This document shows, piece by piece, positions 7,746-15,466 of a stretch of 26,953 nucleotides of DNA (position 1 is its first letter; every line of letters begins with the position of its first letter). Source of the stretch: an uncultured Eubacteriales bacterium (GTDB lineage Bacteria; Bacillota; Clostridia; Oscillospirales; Oscillospiraceae); NCBI GenBank assembly GCA_900549475.1, contig UROF01000033.1, forward strand, positions 1-26,953, written 5' to 3'. A program made the position numbers and the translations under genes. The notes under the pieces are model-generated. The model saw only the letters and a program-made list of their open reading frames with translations. It had not been told where the DNA came from and searched no databases.

Positions 7746-8936
7746 TTATGCTTGCTTTTTTGCAACAGCCTTACGGAAGCGGAACAGGAGAACCAGAAGG
7801 ATCAGAGGGAAAATCGTGGCGGCCAGGAGACCGGCACGGAGTTCGCCGCCCTGCAGCCCGGAGACCAGGCCCACGATCGTGGGGCCGCTGGTGCAGCCCA
7901 GGTCGCCGGCCAGAGCAAGCAAAGCGAAGAGAGCTGTTCCTCCTGTGGGCAGGCCCCTGGCAGCCAGGGAAAAGGTGCCCGGCCACATGATACCCACAGA
8001 CAGCCCGCACAGGCCGCAGCCCATCAAAGACAGGATCGGCCAGGGGGCAAAGACAGCCAACAGATAGCTTACGGCGCACAGGATACTGCACCATGCCATA
8101 AAGCGGGTCAGTTCTACCCGGTGGCTGATGTTGGCGTAGATCACCCGGGAAACGCCCATGAGGAGGGCGAAGAAACAGGGGCCGGCCAGATCGCCCAGGG
8201 ACTTGGATACACCCAGACCGCTCTCTGCGAAAGCGGAAGCCCACTGGCTCATGGACAGTTCTGACGCTCCGGCGCATACCATCAGTAAGGCCAGCAGCCA
8301 GAACAGCCGGGAACGGAGCAGGGTGGAAATGGGCATGGCCCGGCCCTCCTCCACAAGAGGAGCGATAGGGACCTGGGTAAAATAGACGAAATTGAGCAGC
8401 GGGATGATGGCCCACAGGCAGGCCAGTGTCCGCCAGTGATCCATGCCCACCAGAGTAAAGAACACGGTAGAACCGATGATCACCAGCATACAGCCCCAGC
8501 AGTAGAAGGAGTGGAGAAGGCTCATGGATGCTTCCTTCCGCTCTGTGGGACAGGCTTCGGCGATGGGGCTGACCAGCACTTCGATCAATCCTCCGCCGAT
8601 GGCGTAGCAGCATACGGAGAGCAGGAGACCGGTATAGGGGGCCATGAGCTCCGGCAGGATGCCCAGACCAGCCAGTCCCAGGGCAGCCAGCAGATGGGCC
8701 GCCAGGATAGAGGTGCGGATGCCCACACGGTCCACAAATTTAGCGGAGAGCAGGTCCACCAGGAGCTGGATGCCAAAATTCAATGTCACAAGAAATGTGA
8801 TCTTCTCCAAAGAGATGTGATACTGGTTTTGGAAAGTCAGAAACAGCAGCGGAGCAAATATGTTGACAGTAGCTTGGGTGATATAGCCCAGGTAACAGGC
8901 GAACATGGTATGACGGTAATTGCTGCGAAGGCTCAT
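7746..8936 (-). CDS. MFS transporter
   Basis: A 396-residue polytopic protein with about twelve hydrophobic helices, the usual length for the major facilitator superfamily. The loop between helices 2 and 3 has AKFVDRVGIR, a recognisable version of MFS motif A. Overall it resembles the FucP-like/uncharacterised sugar or drug MFS branch; the substrate cannot be assigned. ATG 8936 has AAGGAGGT eight bases upstream, so the longer frame to 9053 is rejected. It is a single-gene unit facing rightward neighbours on both sides: divergent from mgtE and convergent with the DUF1836 gene. Confidence 0.9.
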   Translation of the reverse strand: MSLRSNYRHTMFACYLGYITQATVNIFAPLLFLTFQNQYHISLEKITFLVTLNFGIQLLVDLLSAKFVDRVGIRTSILAAHLLAALGLAGLGILPELMAPYTGLLLSVCCYAIGGGLIEVLVSPIAEACPTERKEASMSLLHSFYCWGCMLVIIGSTVFFTLVGMDHWRTLACLWAIIPLLNFVYFTQVPIAPLVEEGRAMPISTLLRSRLFWLLALLMVCAGASELSMSQWASAFAESGLGVSKSLGDLAGPCFFALLMGVSRVIYANISHRVELTRFMAWCSILCAVSYLLAVFAPWPILSLMGCGLCGLSVGIMWPGTFSLAARGLPTGGTALFALLALAGDLGCTSGPTIVGLVSGLQGGELRAGLLAATIFPLILLVLLFRFRKAVAKKQA

Positions 8937-8966
8937 GGCGGTGACCTCCTTATATCTGTCCCGCCC

Positions 8967-8995
8967 ATTATAGCGGCTCATATACGCCAGAGCAA
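8967..8995 (-). promoter_or_regulatory. Promoter of the MFS gene
   Basis: On the minus strand, TTGCTC at 8995-8990 is 17 bases from a perfect TATAAT at 8972-8967, about 30 bases ahead of the ATG. The -35 is weak, so activator help is possible. Confidence 0.6.
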
Positions 8996-9046
8996 GAGAA
9001 AAAGAGGACAAGGGGAAAAGTTGAGAGAAATTTAACAAAAACTGTC

Positions 9047-9075
9047 TTGCCATTGGAGAAAAAGTATGGTATGTT
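9047..9075 (+). promoter_or_regulatory. Promoter of mgtE
   Basis: TTGCCA at 9047-9052 and TATGTT at 9070-9075 are 17 bases apart. A start near 9082 would give an unusually long leader of about 270 bases before the mgtE ATG. Confidence 0.6.
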
Positions 9076-9131
9076 AAAAAAACGGTCAGGGGATAACTCT
9101 GCCCGAATCAAGAAAAAGGAGGAAAAACCAG

Positions 9132-9218
9132 GTGGACATATGCGGTCGAAGTACGAAAATGGACAGTGATATTCATTTACGGGGCCGGAGTGTCCGGAGC
9201 CCCTGGTTTTCCTTGTGA
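9132..9218 (+). CDS. Possible 28-residue leader peptide upstream of mgtE
   Basis: A small frame begins at GTG 9132 with a consensus AAGGAGG (9116-9122) nine bases upstream and ends at TGA 9216. The peptide would be Arg- and Ser-rich (it includes HLRGRSVRSPW) and has no recognised homologue. Its second half overlaps the hairpin at 9181-9203, so ribosomes translating it would melt that structure. The strong ribosome site is what supports it; nothing else in the leader explains such a site. Function as a magnesium- or translation-sensing leader is inference. Confidence 0.4.
   Translation: MDICGRSTKMDSDIHLRGRSVRSPWFSL
9181..9210 (+). terminator. Attenuator-like hairpin in the mgtE leader
   Basis: GGGG/CCCC plus CCGGA/TCCGG pair with a two-base AG bulge and a GTG loop (9181-9203), followed by TGGTTTT. 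The T tract is weak, so it may pause or partly terminate. It lies inside the candidate leader peptide and 144 bases before mgtE. Confidence 0.45.
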
Positions 9219-9353
9219 ATAGGGCTGCCTGAGGGCTGCCTGTAAGTGAGTATCGCCGCTGCAGGACTGTCGGATATTTCCGGCGGTCCCGTTGCGGCGT
9301 TGTCTGTTTGGTGACTTCCTCGCTGCCATTTCAGGGAACAGGAGGAATATCCA

Positions 9354-10703
9354 ATGGAGAAAAAGTTTCATATTGAGGCGCTGCTGGATCTGCTGGAGCG
9401 CCGGGATTACCATGCCCTCCGGGCGATGCTGCAGGAGGAGAACGAGGTGGATATTGCCGAGGCGATCTCGGAACTGCCTCATGAGAAAGCGGTAGTAGCG
9501 TTCCGTACGCTGCCCAAAGAGCTGGCGGCGGAGGTGTTTTCCAATCTTCCGCCGGAGACCCAGCAGGTGATCATCCAGTCCGCCACGGACCAGGAGCTTT
9601 CTGCCATTGTGGAGGAGCTGTATGTGGACGATGCGGTGGATATGCTGGAAGAACTGCCTGCCAACGTAGTCAAGCGGGTGCTGAAAAATGCCGGGCCCGA
9701 TACCCGACGGCTGATCAACCAGTATCTCAACTACCCGGAAAACTCTGTGGGCAGCATCATGACGGCAGAGTTTACAGATCTGCGCAAGAGTATGACGGTG
9801 ACGGAAGCCATCGATCATATCCGGCGTACCGGAGCGGATTCTGAGAGCATTTATACCTGCTATGTCACCGACGCCAGCCGAAAGCTGGAGGGTGTACTGA
9901 GCATCCGTGAACTGCTGCTGGCGAAAGATGACCAGCGGGTAGCGGATCTGATGGAGACCGACGTCATCACCGCCGAGACCACGGAGGACCAGGAGGAGGC
10001 CGTGGCCCGGATGATGCGTTACGACTTTATTTCTCTGCCGGTAGTGGATAAGGAGCAGCGTCTGGTGGGCATCGTCACGGTAGACGATGTGATGGACGTT
10101 ATGGAGGAGGAGGCCACCGAGGACTTTGAGAAGATGGCTGCCATGGCCCCCTCGGAGAAGCCGTATCTGAAAACCAGCGTATTTTCTCTGGCCAAGCACC
10201 GGATCATGTGGCTGTTGGTGCTGATGATCTCCGGTATGATCACCGGCGGCATCCTGGGCCGGTATGAGGCGGCTTTTGCCGCCATGCCCCTGCTGGTGAC
10301 CTTTATCCCCATGCTCACTGATACCGGCGGAAACGCCGGCAGCCAGAGCAGCACCCTGGTGATTCGCGGTATGGCTGTGGGAGAGATCGAGCTGCGGGAT
10401 TTTATGAAGGTGTTCTGGAAGGAACTGCGGGTCAGTATCCTGGTGGGCGTGGTCCTCAGTGCGGTGAACTTCGTTCGCCTCATCATCACCTACCCTGGCA
10501 ATGAGATGATCGCTCTTACTGTAACCATGGCACTGTTCGTCACAGTGCTGCTGGCCAAAACCGTAGGCGGTATCCTGCCTATGGCCGCAAAGCTCTGCCA
10601 TGCCGACCCGGCCATTATGGCTGCGCCCCTCATCACCACGATTGTAGATGCCATCTCTCTGGTGGTCTATTTCCAGATCGCCAGCGCCCTGCTGCCGATT
10701 TAA
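9354..10703 (+). CDS. mgtE: Magnesium transporter MgtE
   Basis: MgtE is a homodimeric Mg2+ channel/transporter gated by cytosolic magnesium. All parts of the family are present in 449 residues: the helical MgtE_N domain (about 1-130), a pair of CBS domains (about 135-255, with GSIMTAEF and SLPVVDKEQRLVGIV), the plug helix (about 255-280), and five transmembrane helices from about 285. The pore signature LTDTGGNAGSQ is at 321-331. The start ATG follows AGGAGG at good distance. The gene is alone in its transcription unit, with a long leader holding a hairpin and a possible leader peptide, and ends at a strong terminator shared with proC. Confidence 0.95.
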   Translation: MEKKFHIEALLDLLERRDYHALRAMLQEENEVDIAEAISELPHEKAVVAFRTLPKELAAEVFSNLPPETQQVIIQSATDQELSAIVEELYVDDAVDMLEELPANVVKRVLKNAGPDTRRLINQYLNYPENSVGSIMTAEFTDLRKSMTVTEAIDHIRRTGADSESIYTCYVTDASRKLEGVLSIRELLLAKDDQRVADLMETDVITAETTEDQEEAVARMMRYDFISLPVVDKEQRLVGIVTVDDVMDVMEEEATEDFEKMAAMAPSEKPYLKTSVFSLAKHRIMWLLVLMISGMITGGILGRYEAAFAAMPLLVTFIPMLTDTGGNAGSQSSTLVIRGMAVGEIELRDFMKVFWKELRVSILVGVVLSAVNFVRLIITYPGNEMIALTVTMALFVTVLLAKTVGGILPMAAKLCHADPAIMAAPLITTIVDAISLVVYFQIASALLPI

Positions 10704-10707
10704 AAAG

Positions 10708-10755
10708 AAAAATCCCTGCTGTTCGGACGGTCCTGTCCATACAGCAGGGATTTTT
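10708..10755. terminator. Bidirectional terminator between mgtE and proC
   Basis: A perfect 15-bp stem pairs 10708-10722 with 10741-10755, with A and T runs built into its base. The loop itself has a small GGAC/GTCC helix. It serves mgtE and, on the other strand, the proline operon. Confidence 0.85.
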
Positions 10756-10768
10756 ACATGGAGACAGA

Positions 10769-11578
10769 TTATTTTCCCAGCTCCCGATTGCGCTCCATGG
10801 CGGCAATGACCGCATCCATAGCGGCAGAGCGGAAGGCGTGTTCCTCCAAAGCACGAACGCCGGCGATAGTAGAGCCGGCGGGGGAGCACACGGCGTCCTT
10901 CATGACGCCTGGATGCTGGTTTGTCTCCAGCATCAGCTTCGCGGTGCCCTCTGCCATCTTGGCAGCGTAGGTGAGGGCCTTCTGCCGGGGAAGGCCGCAG
11001 GCCACGCCGCCGTCGGCCAGGGCCTCCAGAAACAGGCTCAGGAAGGCGGGACCGCAGCCCGCCACGGCGCTGCCCGCGTCGATGAGACGTTCCTCCAGCC
11101 GGTCGAGAAGCCCGGCTCCCGCCATGGCGGCGGTAAAGAAGGCGAGCTGCTCCTCACTGACCAGGGAATTGGCATCGTAGAGCACTACCCCGGCCCCCAC
11201 AGCACAGGGGGTGTTGGGCATGATGCGGATGACAGGATACTCGCCGCCTGCCATGGCGGCAATGCGCTCCATGGTCAGTCCTGCCGCCATAGTCACCAGA
11301 ACAAAGGGATCGCTCCGCTGAGCCAGGATTGGCCGCAGCTTCTCCAGGAGCCCTGCCATCATCTGGGGCTTCACTCCCAGGAAGATGTAGTCGGACTGGG
11401 ACGCAGCGGCGGTACTATCCCCGGCGGCACAGCCCAGCTCTGCGGCCAGAGCCTCCGCCTTGGCGGCGGTGCGGTTGCTGAGGATGATCTTCTCCGGTGC
11501 TATGTGCTTCACAGCGGCTTTTGCCAGGGCGGAGCCCATGTTGCCGGTACCAATAAAACCGAAGGTGTAGTCAGCCAT
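10769..11578 (-). CDS. proC: Pyrroline-5-carboxylate reductase
   Basis: ProC catalyses the last step of proline synthesis, reducing pyrroline-5-carboxylate with NAD(P)H. The 269-residue protein shows the N-terminal dinucleotide fold GFIGTGNMG, then LGVKPQ, the IRIMPNTPCAVGAG signature, and the C-terminal active-site helices with CGPAF and SPAGSTIAGV. It is the last gene of the proB-proA-GNAT-proC operon. ATG 11578 is preferred because GAGG is eight bases upstream. An ATG six bases earlier would overlap the preceding stop as ATGA but sits too near that site; either start gives the same enzyme. Confidence 0.95.
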   Translation of the reverse strand: MADYTFGFIGTGNMGSALAKAAVKHIAPEKIILSNRTAAKAEALAAELGCAAGDSTAAASQSDYIFLGVKPQMMAGLLEKLRPILAQRSDPFVLVTMAAGLTMERIAAMAGGEYPVIRIMPNTPCAVGAGVVLYDANSLVSEEQLAFFTAAMAGAGLLDRLEERLIDAGSAVAGCGPAFLSLFLEALADGGVACGLPRQKALTYAAKMAEGTAKLMLETNQHPGVMKDAVCSPAGSTIAGVRALEEHAFRSAAMDAVIAAMERNRELGK

Positions 11579-11580
11579 GC

Positions 11581-12033
11581 TCATTTCCTCTTTTCCATCA
11601 CGTAGTTGTCCAGGAATATGCCTCGTCGTACCACCGTCTGCCGCCGGAGGACCCGGTAGCCCCGACCTTCAAAGAAAGGCCGGGCGGTGAGAGAGGCGTG
11701 GGTGGTGAAGTGCTCTGCGGGGCAGGAAGCCTCCAGAGCGTCGCACAGAGCGGTGGCCACCCCTTGGCCCTGGTAGTCCTTGTGGACGTACAGCCGGTCC
11801 AGATAGCCTGTAGTGTCCATGTCGGCAAAGCCTAGGATCTCCCCATTTTCCTCTGCCACTAAAGAATGGTGGGCCAGGAAGGAGGTATCCCAGGCGGCCA
11901 GATCCACATTCCCGTCGGCCCAGGCGTCCAGCTGTTCCGGGGTATAGTCCCGGGCATTCACAGTGTGGACCGTGTCGTAGAACAGCCGGGCCAGAGCGGG
12001 GCAGTCCTCGCTTCGGTAAGGACGCAGAATCAT
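11581..12033 (-). CDS. GNAT family N-acetyltransferase within the proline operon
   Basis: A 150-residue protein with the GNAT fold: ILRPYRSEDCPALARLFYDTV at the N-terminus, a central GFADMDTTGYLDRLYVH strand region, and acetyl-CoA binding motif QGQGVATAL. It transfers an acetyl group from acetyl-CoA to an unknown amine; the closest remembered resemblance is to small putative acetyltransferases of the YjaB/ElaA kind. Its ATG shares a base with the proA stop (TAATG), so translation is coupled, and proC follows after two bases. The longer frame to 12189 lies inside proA and is rejected. Placement between proA and proC suggests a link to proline or glutamate metabolism, but that is inference. Confidence 0.85.
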   Translation of the reverse strand: MILRPYRSEDCPALARLFYDTVHTVNARDYTPEQLDAWADGNVDLAAWDTSFLAHHSLVAEENGEILGFADMDTTGYLDRLYVHKDYQGQGVATALCDALEASCPAEHFTTHASLTARPFFEGRGYRVLRRQTVVRRGIFLDNYVMEKRK

Positions 12034-13289
12034 TATCGCACCTGGCCTTCCCCGGTGATGACGTACTTGTAGGTGCACAGCTCCTCCAGCCCCATGGGAC
12101 CCCGGGCATGGAGCTTCTGGGTGGAGATGCCCAGCTCGCAGCCCAGGCCGAACTCCCCACCGTCGGTGAAGCGGGTGGAGGCGTTCCAATACACGGCGGC
12201 ACTGTCCACCAGGGCAGTAAAGCGTCCGGCGGTGTCGGCGTCGGCGGTGACGATGGCGTCACTGTGGCCGGTGGAGTGGGCGGAGATGTGGGCAATGGCC
12301 TCCTCCAGGGAGTCCACTACCTTTACCGCCAGAATGTAGTTGAGAAACTCAGTGTCAAAGTCCTCAGGTCCCGCCGCTGTGCCGGGGATAATGGCGGCGG
12401 CACGGCTGTCCAGCCGCAGCTCCACGGGAGGCTTTCCGGCGGCAGTACGATCATCCACCAGACGCTGCCGGAGCCGGGGCAGGAAATCCGCCGCCACGGC
12501 GCTGTGGACCAGCAGTACCTCCTCGGCGTTGCATACGCTGGGACGGCTGGTTTTCGCATTTTCTACAATAGAGAGGGCCATATCGAGATCTGCATCCTTA
12601 TCCACGTATACGTGGCAGATACCGGTGCCGGTCTCGATGACGTTCACGGTGGCGTTTTCCACGCAGGAGCGGATCAGCCCCGCACCACCCCGAGGGATCA
12701 GCAGGTCCACCAATCCCACGGCGGTCATCAGTTCCGTGGCGCTCTGGCGGCTGGTATCCTCCACCAGGCTCACCAGCTCCCGGGGCAGCCCCGCCTGCTC
12801 CAGGCCGGAGCGCAGAGCTTCCACAATAGCGGCGGCAGAGCGGTGGGCCTCCTTGCCGCAGCGCAGCACACAGGCGCTGCCCGCCTTTACGGCCAGGGCG
12901 GCAGCGTCGGAGGTGACGTTGGGGCGGCTCTCATAGATAATGGCCACTACCCCCATGGGAACGGCCACCTTGCGGATCACAAGGCCGTTGGGGCGCTCCA
13001 CAGTCCGCAGCACCCGGCCCACAGGATCGGGCAGCTGGGCCACCTGACGCACGCCCTCCGCCATGCCGGCGATGCGCTCCTTTGTGAGTGCCAGACGATC
13101 CAGCATCACCTCACTGATGGTGCCTCTGGCTGCGTCCATATCCTGGGCGTTGGCGGCGAGAATGGCTTCCGCCTGGGCCTCCAGCGCGTCAGCCATGGCC
13201 AGGAGAGCACGGTTTTTCTGTTGGGTGTCCGCTCCCTGAAGGGCGGGGCGGGCGGCTTTGGCCGCCTGCAAGATCTCTCTTGTGGTCAT
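12033..13289 (-). CDS. proA: Glutamate-5-semialdehyde dehydrogenase (gamma-glutamyl phosphate reductase)
   Basis: ProA reduces gamma-glutamyl phosphate to glutamate semialdehyde with NADPH, the second step of proline synthesis. The 418 residues match the usual length. Visible family motifs are VPMGVVAIIYESRPNVT, LIPRGGAGLI, ETGTGICHVYVD, the region around the catalytic cysteine in SRPSVCNAEE, NASTRFTDGGEFGLG and the C-terminal ARGPMGLEELCTYKYV. The start overlaps the proB stop by four bases (ATGA) with AAAGGAGG upstream, so ProB and ProA are translationally coupled, fitting the labile intermediate they pass between them. Confidence 0.97.
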   Translation of the reverse strand: MTTREILQAAKAARPALQGADTQQKNRALLAMADALEAQAEAILAANAQDMDAARGTISEVMLDRLALTKERIAGMAEGVRQVAQLPDPVGRVLRTVERPNGLVIRKVAVPMGVVAIIYESRPNVTSDAAALAVKAGSACVLRCGKEAHRSAAAIVEALRSGLEQAGLPRELVSLVEDTSRQSATELMTAVGLVDLLIPRGGAGLIRSCVENATVNVIETGTGICHVYVDKDADLDMALSIVENAKTSRPSVCNAEEVLLVHSAVAADFLPRLRQRLVDDRTAAGKPPVELRLDSRAAAIIPGTAAGPEDFDTEFLNYILAVKVVDSLEEAIAHISAHSTGHSDAIVTADADTAGRFTALVDSAAVYWNASTRFTDGGEFGLGCELGISTQKLHARGPMGLEELCTYKYVITGEGQVR

Positions 13290-14056
13290 ACTCTGCCTCC
13301 TTTGAACCGCGTGCCGATGTTCTCACCGTCTACGATGCGGTAGAGATCGTTAGGCCGTTCTCCATTCATAATGATCATATCGCAGCCGGCATCCATACAC
13401 ATCTTGGCTGCCCGGAGCTTGGTGACCATGCCGCCGGTGCCCAGCTCACTTCCGGAGCCGCCGGCCAGGGCCAGGATGTCCGGGGTGATCTCTTCTACCA
13501 GAGGGATAAGCTTGGCGTTGGGGTCCTGCCGGGGATCGGCGGTATACAGACCCTCAATGTCACTCATAAGGATCAGCAGATCTGCCCGGATGTTGGTAGC
13601 TACGATGGCCCCCAGGGTATCGTTGTCGCCAACGGCGATTTCCGCCGTGGCCACGGTGTCGTTTTCGTTGATGATGGGGAAGGCACCCATTTCCAGCAGT
13701 TTGAACATGGTGTTCTGGAAATTCAGATGGCGCTGGGAATCCTCCACATCGGAGCCGGTGAGCAGTACCTGGGCCACGGTGTGGTGATACTCGGAAAACA
13801 GCTTGTCATAGATATACATCAGCTCGCACTGGCCGATAGCGGCCAAAGCCTGCTTGGAGGGAATGTCTGTAGGCTTGCGGGTCATATTCATTTTTCCCAC
13901 GCCCATGGCGATGGCGCCGGAGGACACCAGCACCAGCTCATGTCCCGCGTTTTTCAGGTCGCTCATCACCTTGCACAGCAGTTCCACCCGCCGGATATTC
14001 AGCTTTCCTGTGCCGTGGGTCAGGGTGGAGGTTCCCACCTTGATGACGATTCTCAT
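13286..14056 (-). CDS. proB: Glutamate 5-kinase, short form without PUA domain
   Basis: ProB phosphorylates glutamate with ATP, the first and normally feedback-inhibited step of proline synthesis. The 256-residue protein has the amino-acid kinase fold: RIVIKVGTSTLT (ATP site), VSSGAIAMG, the INENDTVAT signature and GTGGMVTKLRAA. Many bacterial enzymes, including the E. coli one, run to about 360 residues with a C-terminal PUA domain, which is absent here; the gene ends cleanly into proA with a four-base overlap, so this is a natural short form rather than truncation. ATG 14056 has AGGAGG upstream, and a promoter precedes it. A longer frame to 14212 has no ribosome site. Confidence 0.95.
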   Translation of the reverse strand: MRIVIKVGTSTLTHGTGKLNIRRVELLCKVMSDLKNAGHELVLVSSGAIAMGVGKMNMTRKPTDIPSKQALAAIGQCELMYIYDKLFSEYHHTVAQVLLTGSDVEDSQRHLNFQNTMFKLLEMGAFPIINENDTVATAEIAVGDNDTLGAIVATNIRADLLILMSDIEGLYTADPRQDPNAKLIPLVEEITPDILALAGGSGSELGTGGMVTKLRAAKMCMDAGCDMIIMNGERPNDLYRIVDGENIGTRFKGGRV

Positions 14057-14089
14057 GTCACTCGTTCCTCCTGGAGTGGTTTTGGCATC

Positions 14090-14119
14090 AGTATAGCACA
14101 GCCCGGGTGCCATTGACAA
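14090..14119 (-). promoter_or_regulatory. Promoter of the proB-proA-GNAT-proC operon
   Basis: On the minus strand, TTGTCA at 14119-14114 and TATACT at 14095-14090 are 18 bases apart, about 35 bases before the proB ATG. No riboswitch or T-box-like leader fits in the short space left. Confidence 0.7.
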
Positions 14120-14151
14120 CGGACAATTCGCCGTATTCTCCCGCCTTTGCC

Positions 14152-14180
14152 TTGTCAAAGTTCCGGTGGTATGGTAGGAT
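14152..14180 (+). promoter_or_regulatory. Promoter candidate of the first ECF sigma gene
   Basis: TTGTCA at 14152-14157 and TAGGAT at 14175-14180 are 17 bases apart and point toward the sigma gene. Whether the unit also has a self-dependent ECF promoter cannot be told by eye. Confidence 0.5.
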
Positions 14181-14266
14181 GAAGCGAAAGCAAAGGGAAG
14201 CGGGCGGCACATTTTTTCCGCTTCTGCGTCTTACAGGACAAAAGAAGAAAAGGAGGGAAGTACCCG

Positions 14267-14824
14267 ATGGAGGATGCTCAGATCATTGAGATGTATTGGC
14301 TGCGGGACGAGGGGGCCATCCGGGAGACGGACAGCAAGTACGGCGCCTTCTGCCAGCGCATCGCCATGAATATTCTCGGCAGCTTTGAGGACTGTGAGGA
14401 GTGTGTCAGTGACACCTACGGCCGCTGCTGGGACACCATGCCGCCCCAGCGGCCTATGAGCCTGCGGGCCTATGTGGGAGCCATTGTGCGCAACCTCTCC
14501 ATCAGCCGCTACCGCGCCCAGCGGGCCCAGAAGCGGTATAACGGAGCCGAGGTCCTTCTCAGCGAGCTGGGGGATTGCGTCCCTGCCAGGGACAGTGTCC
14601 AGCGTACAGCGGAGGTCAAGGAACTCAGCGAGCTCATCAGCCGGTGGCTATACGGCCTGGGGGATGAATCCCGGGCACTGTTTATCCGCCGGTACTGGAA
14701 TGGCGACTCGGTAAAGAGCCTGGCCCAGGAGCTGGGGATGCAGCCCAACGCCATGACCAAGCGGCTGCTGCGGCTGCGGGAGAGCCTGCGGGCCTATCTG
14801 GAGAACGAGGGGGTGGGCGTATGA
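14267..14824 (+). CDS. ECF-type sigma-70 family RNA polymerase sigma factor
   Basis: A 185-residue sigma factor with only regions 2 and 4. Region 2 covers about 25-90 (FEDCEECVSDTYGRCWDTMP, then YVGAIVRNLSISRYRAQR), and region 4 covers about 120-175 (LYGLGDESRALFIRRYWNGDSV, and helix-turn-helix AQELGMQPNAMTKRL). It would direct RNA polymerase to a small regulon. The start follows AGGAGGG at good spacing. Its stop overlaps the start of the next gene by four bases (ATGA). That gene encodes a single-pass membrane protein, the usual arrangement for a sigma factor and its membrane-bound antagonist. Confidence 0.9.
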   Translation: MEDAQIIEMYWLRDEGAIRETDSKYGAFCQRIAMNILGSFEDCEECVSDTYGRCWDTMPPQRPMSLRAYVGAIVRNLSISRYRAQRAQKRYNGAEVLLSELGDCVPARDSVQRTAEVKELSELISRWLYGLGDESRALFIRRYWNGDSVKSLAQELGMQPNAMTKRLLRLRESLRAYLENEGVGV

Positions 14825-15384
14825 GATCGGAGGAAAAACTGTTTGACGCCATCACCGGTATCGATGAAGGGCTGGTGGACAGTGCCCAAAGCTATGTATT
14901 CCACAAGCAGCCCCGTACCTGGCAGCGGATAGCCAGTCTTGCGGCCTGCCTGCTGATCGTGGCCAGTATTGGCTTTGGGATGCTCCAGCTGGCGGGCATC
15001 GGTGGCATGGGCGGCAGTAACACCGCTGCGGATGCCGGAAACGCAGCCCCGCCGGAGAACAACGTCACTACAGACAATGGAGCTACCGGCAGCGGTGGGG
15101 CCACCGGAGACGATTCTGGCGTCGATCAGGGAGCGGCTGTAGAGGAAACTGTATTGACCGCCACGGTGCTGGAGATCGGCGACGGCTACCTCCTGGTGGA
15201 GCCGGTGGAAGGCGATCCCATGCTGGCTACAGCGGACCAGATCCAGGTTCCCGTTGACGGTGTGGAACTGCCTGACGGCGTGACCACTGGCACTGTTCTC
15301 ACTATCACCTTCAGCGGAGGTGTTATGGAGAGCTATCCCGCCCAGATCGCCGATGTTATCAGCATCGTTCTGGCGGATGGCTGA
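14821..15384 (+). CDS. Single-pass membrane protein, likely partner (anti-sigma) of the upstream sigma factor
   Basis: A 187-residue protein with a short cytosolic N-terminus (MRSEEKLFDAITGIDEGLVD), one transmembrane helix at about 36-58, a Gly/Asn/Ala/Thr-rich linker (about 60-108) and an extracytoplasmic beta-rich domain (about 110-187, with TATVLEIGDGYLLVEPV and GTVLTITFSGG). The external part resembles the small OB-like DUF3221/YobA type, though I cannot be sure. The four-base overlap with the sigma gene and the topology argue for an anti-sigma or sensor role. No zinc-finger HxxxCxxC motif is seen in the cytosolic part, so it is not a ZAS-type anti-sigma factor. Confidence 0.75.
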   Translation: MRSEEKLFDAITGIDEGLVDSAQSYVFHKQPRTWQRIASLAACLLIVASIGFGMLQLAGIGGMGGSNTAADAGNAAPPENNVTTDNGATGSGGATGDDSGVDQGAAVEETVLTATVLEIGDGYLLVEPVEGDPMLATADQIQVPVDGVELPDGVTTGTVLTITFSGGVMESYPAQIADVISIVLADG

Positions 15385-15411
15385 TGGCAGGAAACTGACA
15401 GAGGCTATGGG

Positions 15412-15451
15412 AAAAAAGATGACCCGGACATTTGTCCGGGTCATCTTTTTT
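15412..15451. terminator. Bidirectional terminator between the sigma operon and the XRE gene
   Basis: AAAAAAGATGACCCGGACA pairs with TGTCCGGGTCATC plus TTTTTT across a two-base central gap, giving a long symmetrical hairpin. It ends the sigma operon on the plus strand and the XRE gene on the minus strand. Confidence 0.85.
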
Positions 15452-15466
15452 CTTATTTCCAGCGGA

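Noticed and set aside
9082..9353. M-box magnesium riboswitch ahead of mgtE
   Set aside because: The conserved M-box core bases that I know are not present; the leader is reported only as unclassified.
9177..10889. 570-codon open frame on the minus strand opposite mgtE
   Set aside because: It overlaps mgtE, the terminator and part of proC, reads as His/Gln/Arg-rich shadow sequence and has no start signals.
12108..13343. 411-codon open frame on the plus strand opposite proA
   Set aside because: It is antisense to an unmistakable proA, has no ribosome site or family motif, and its composition is what high-GC codon use produces on the other strand.
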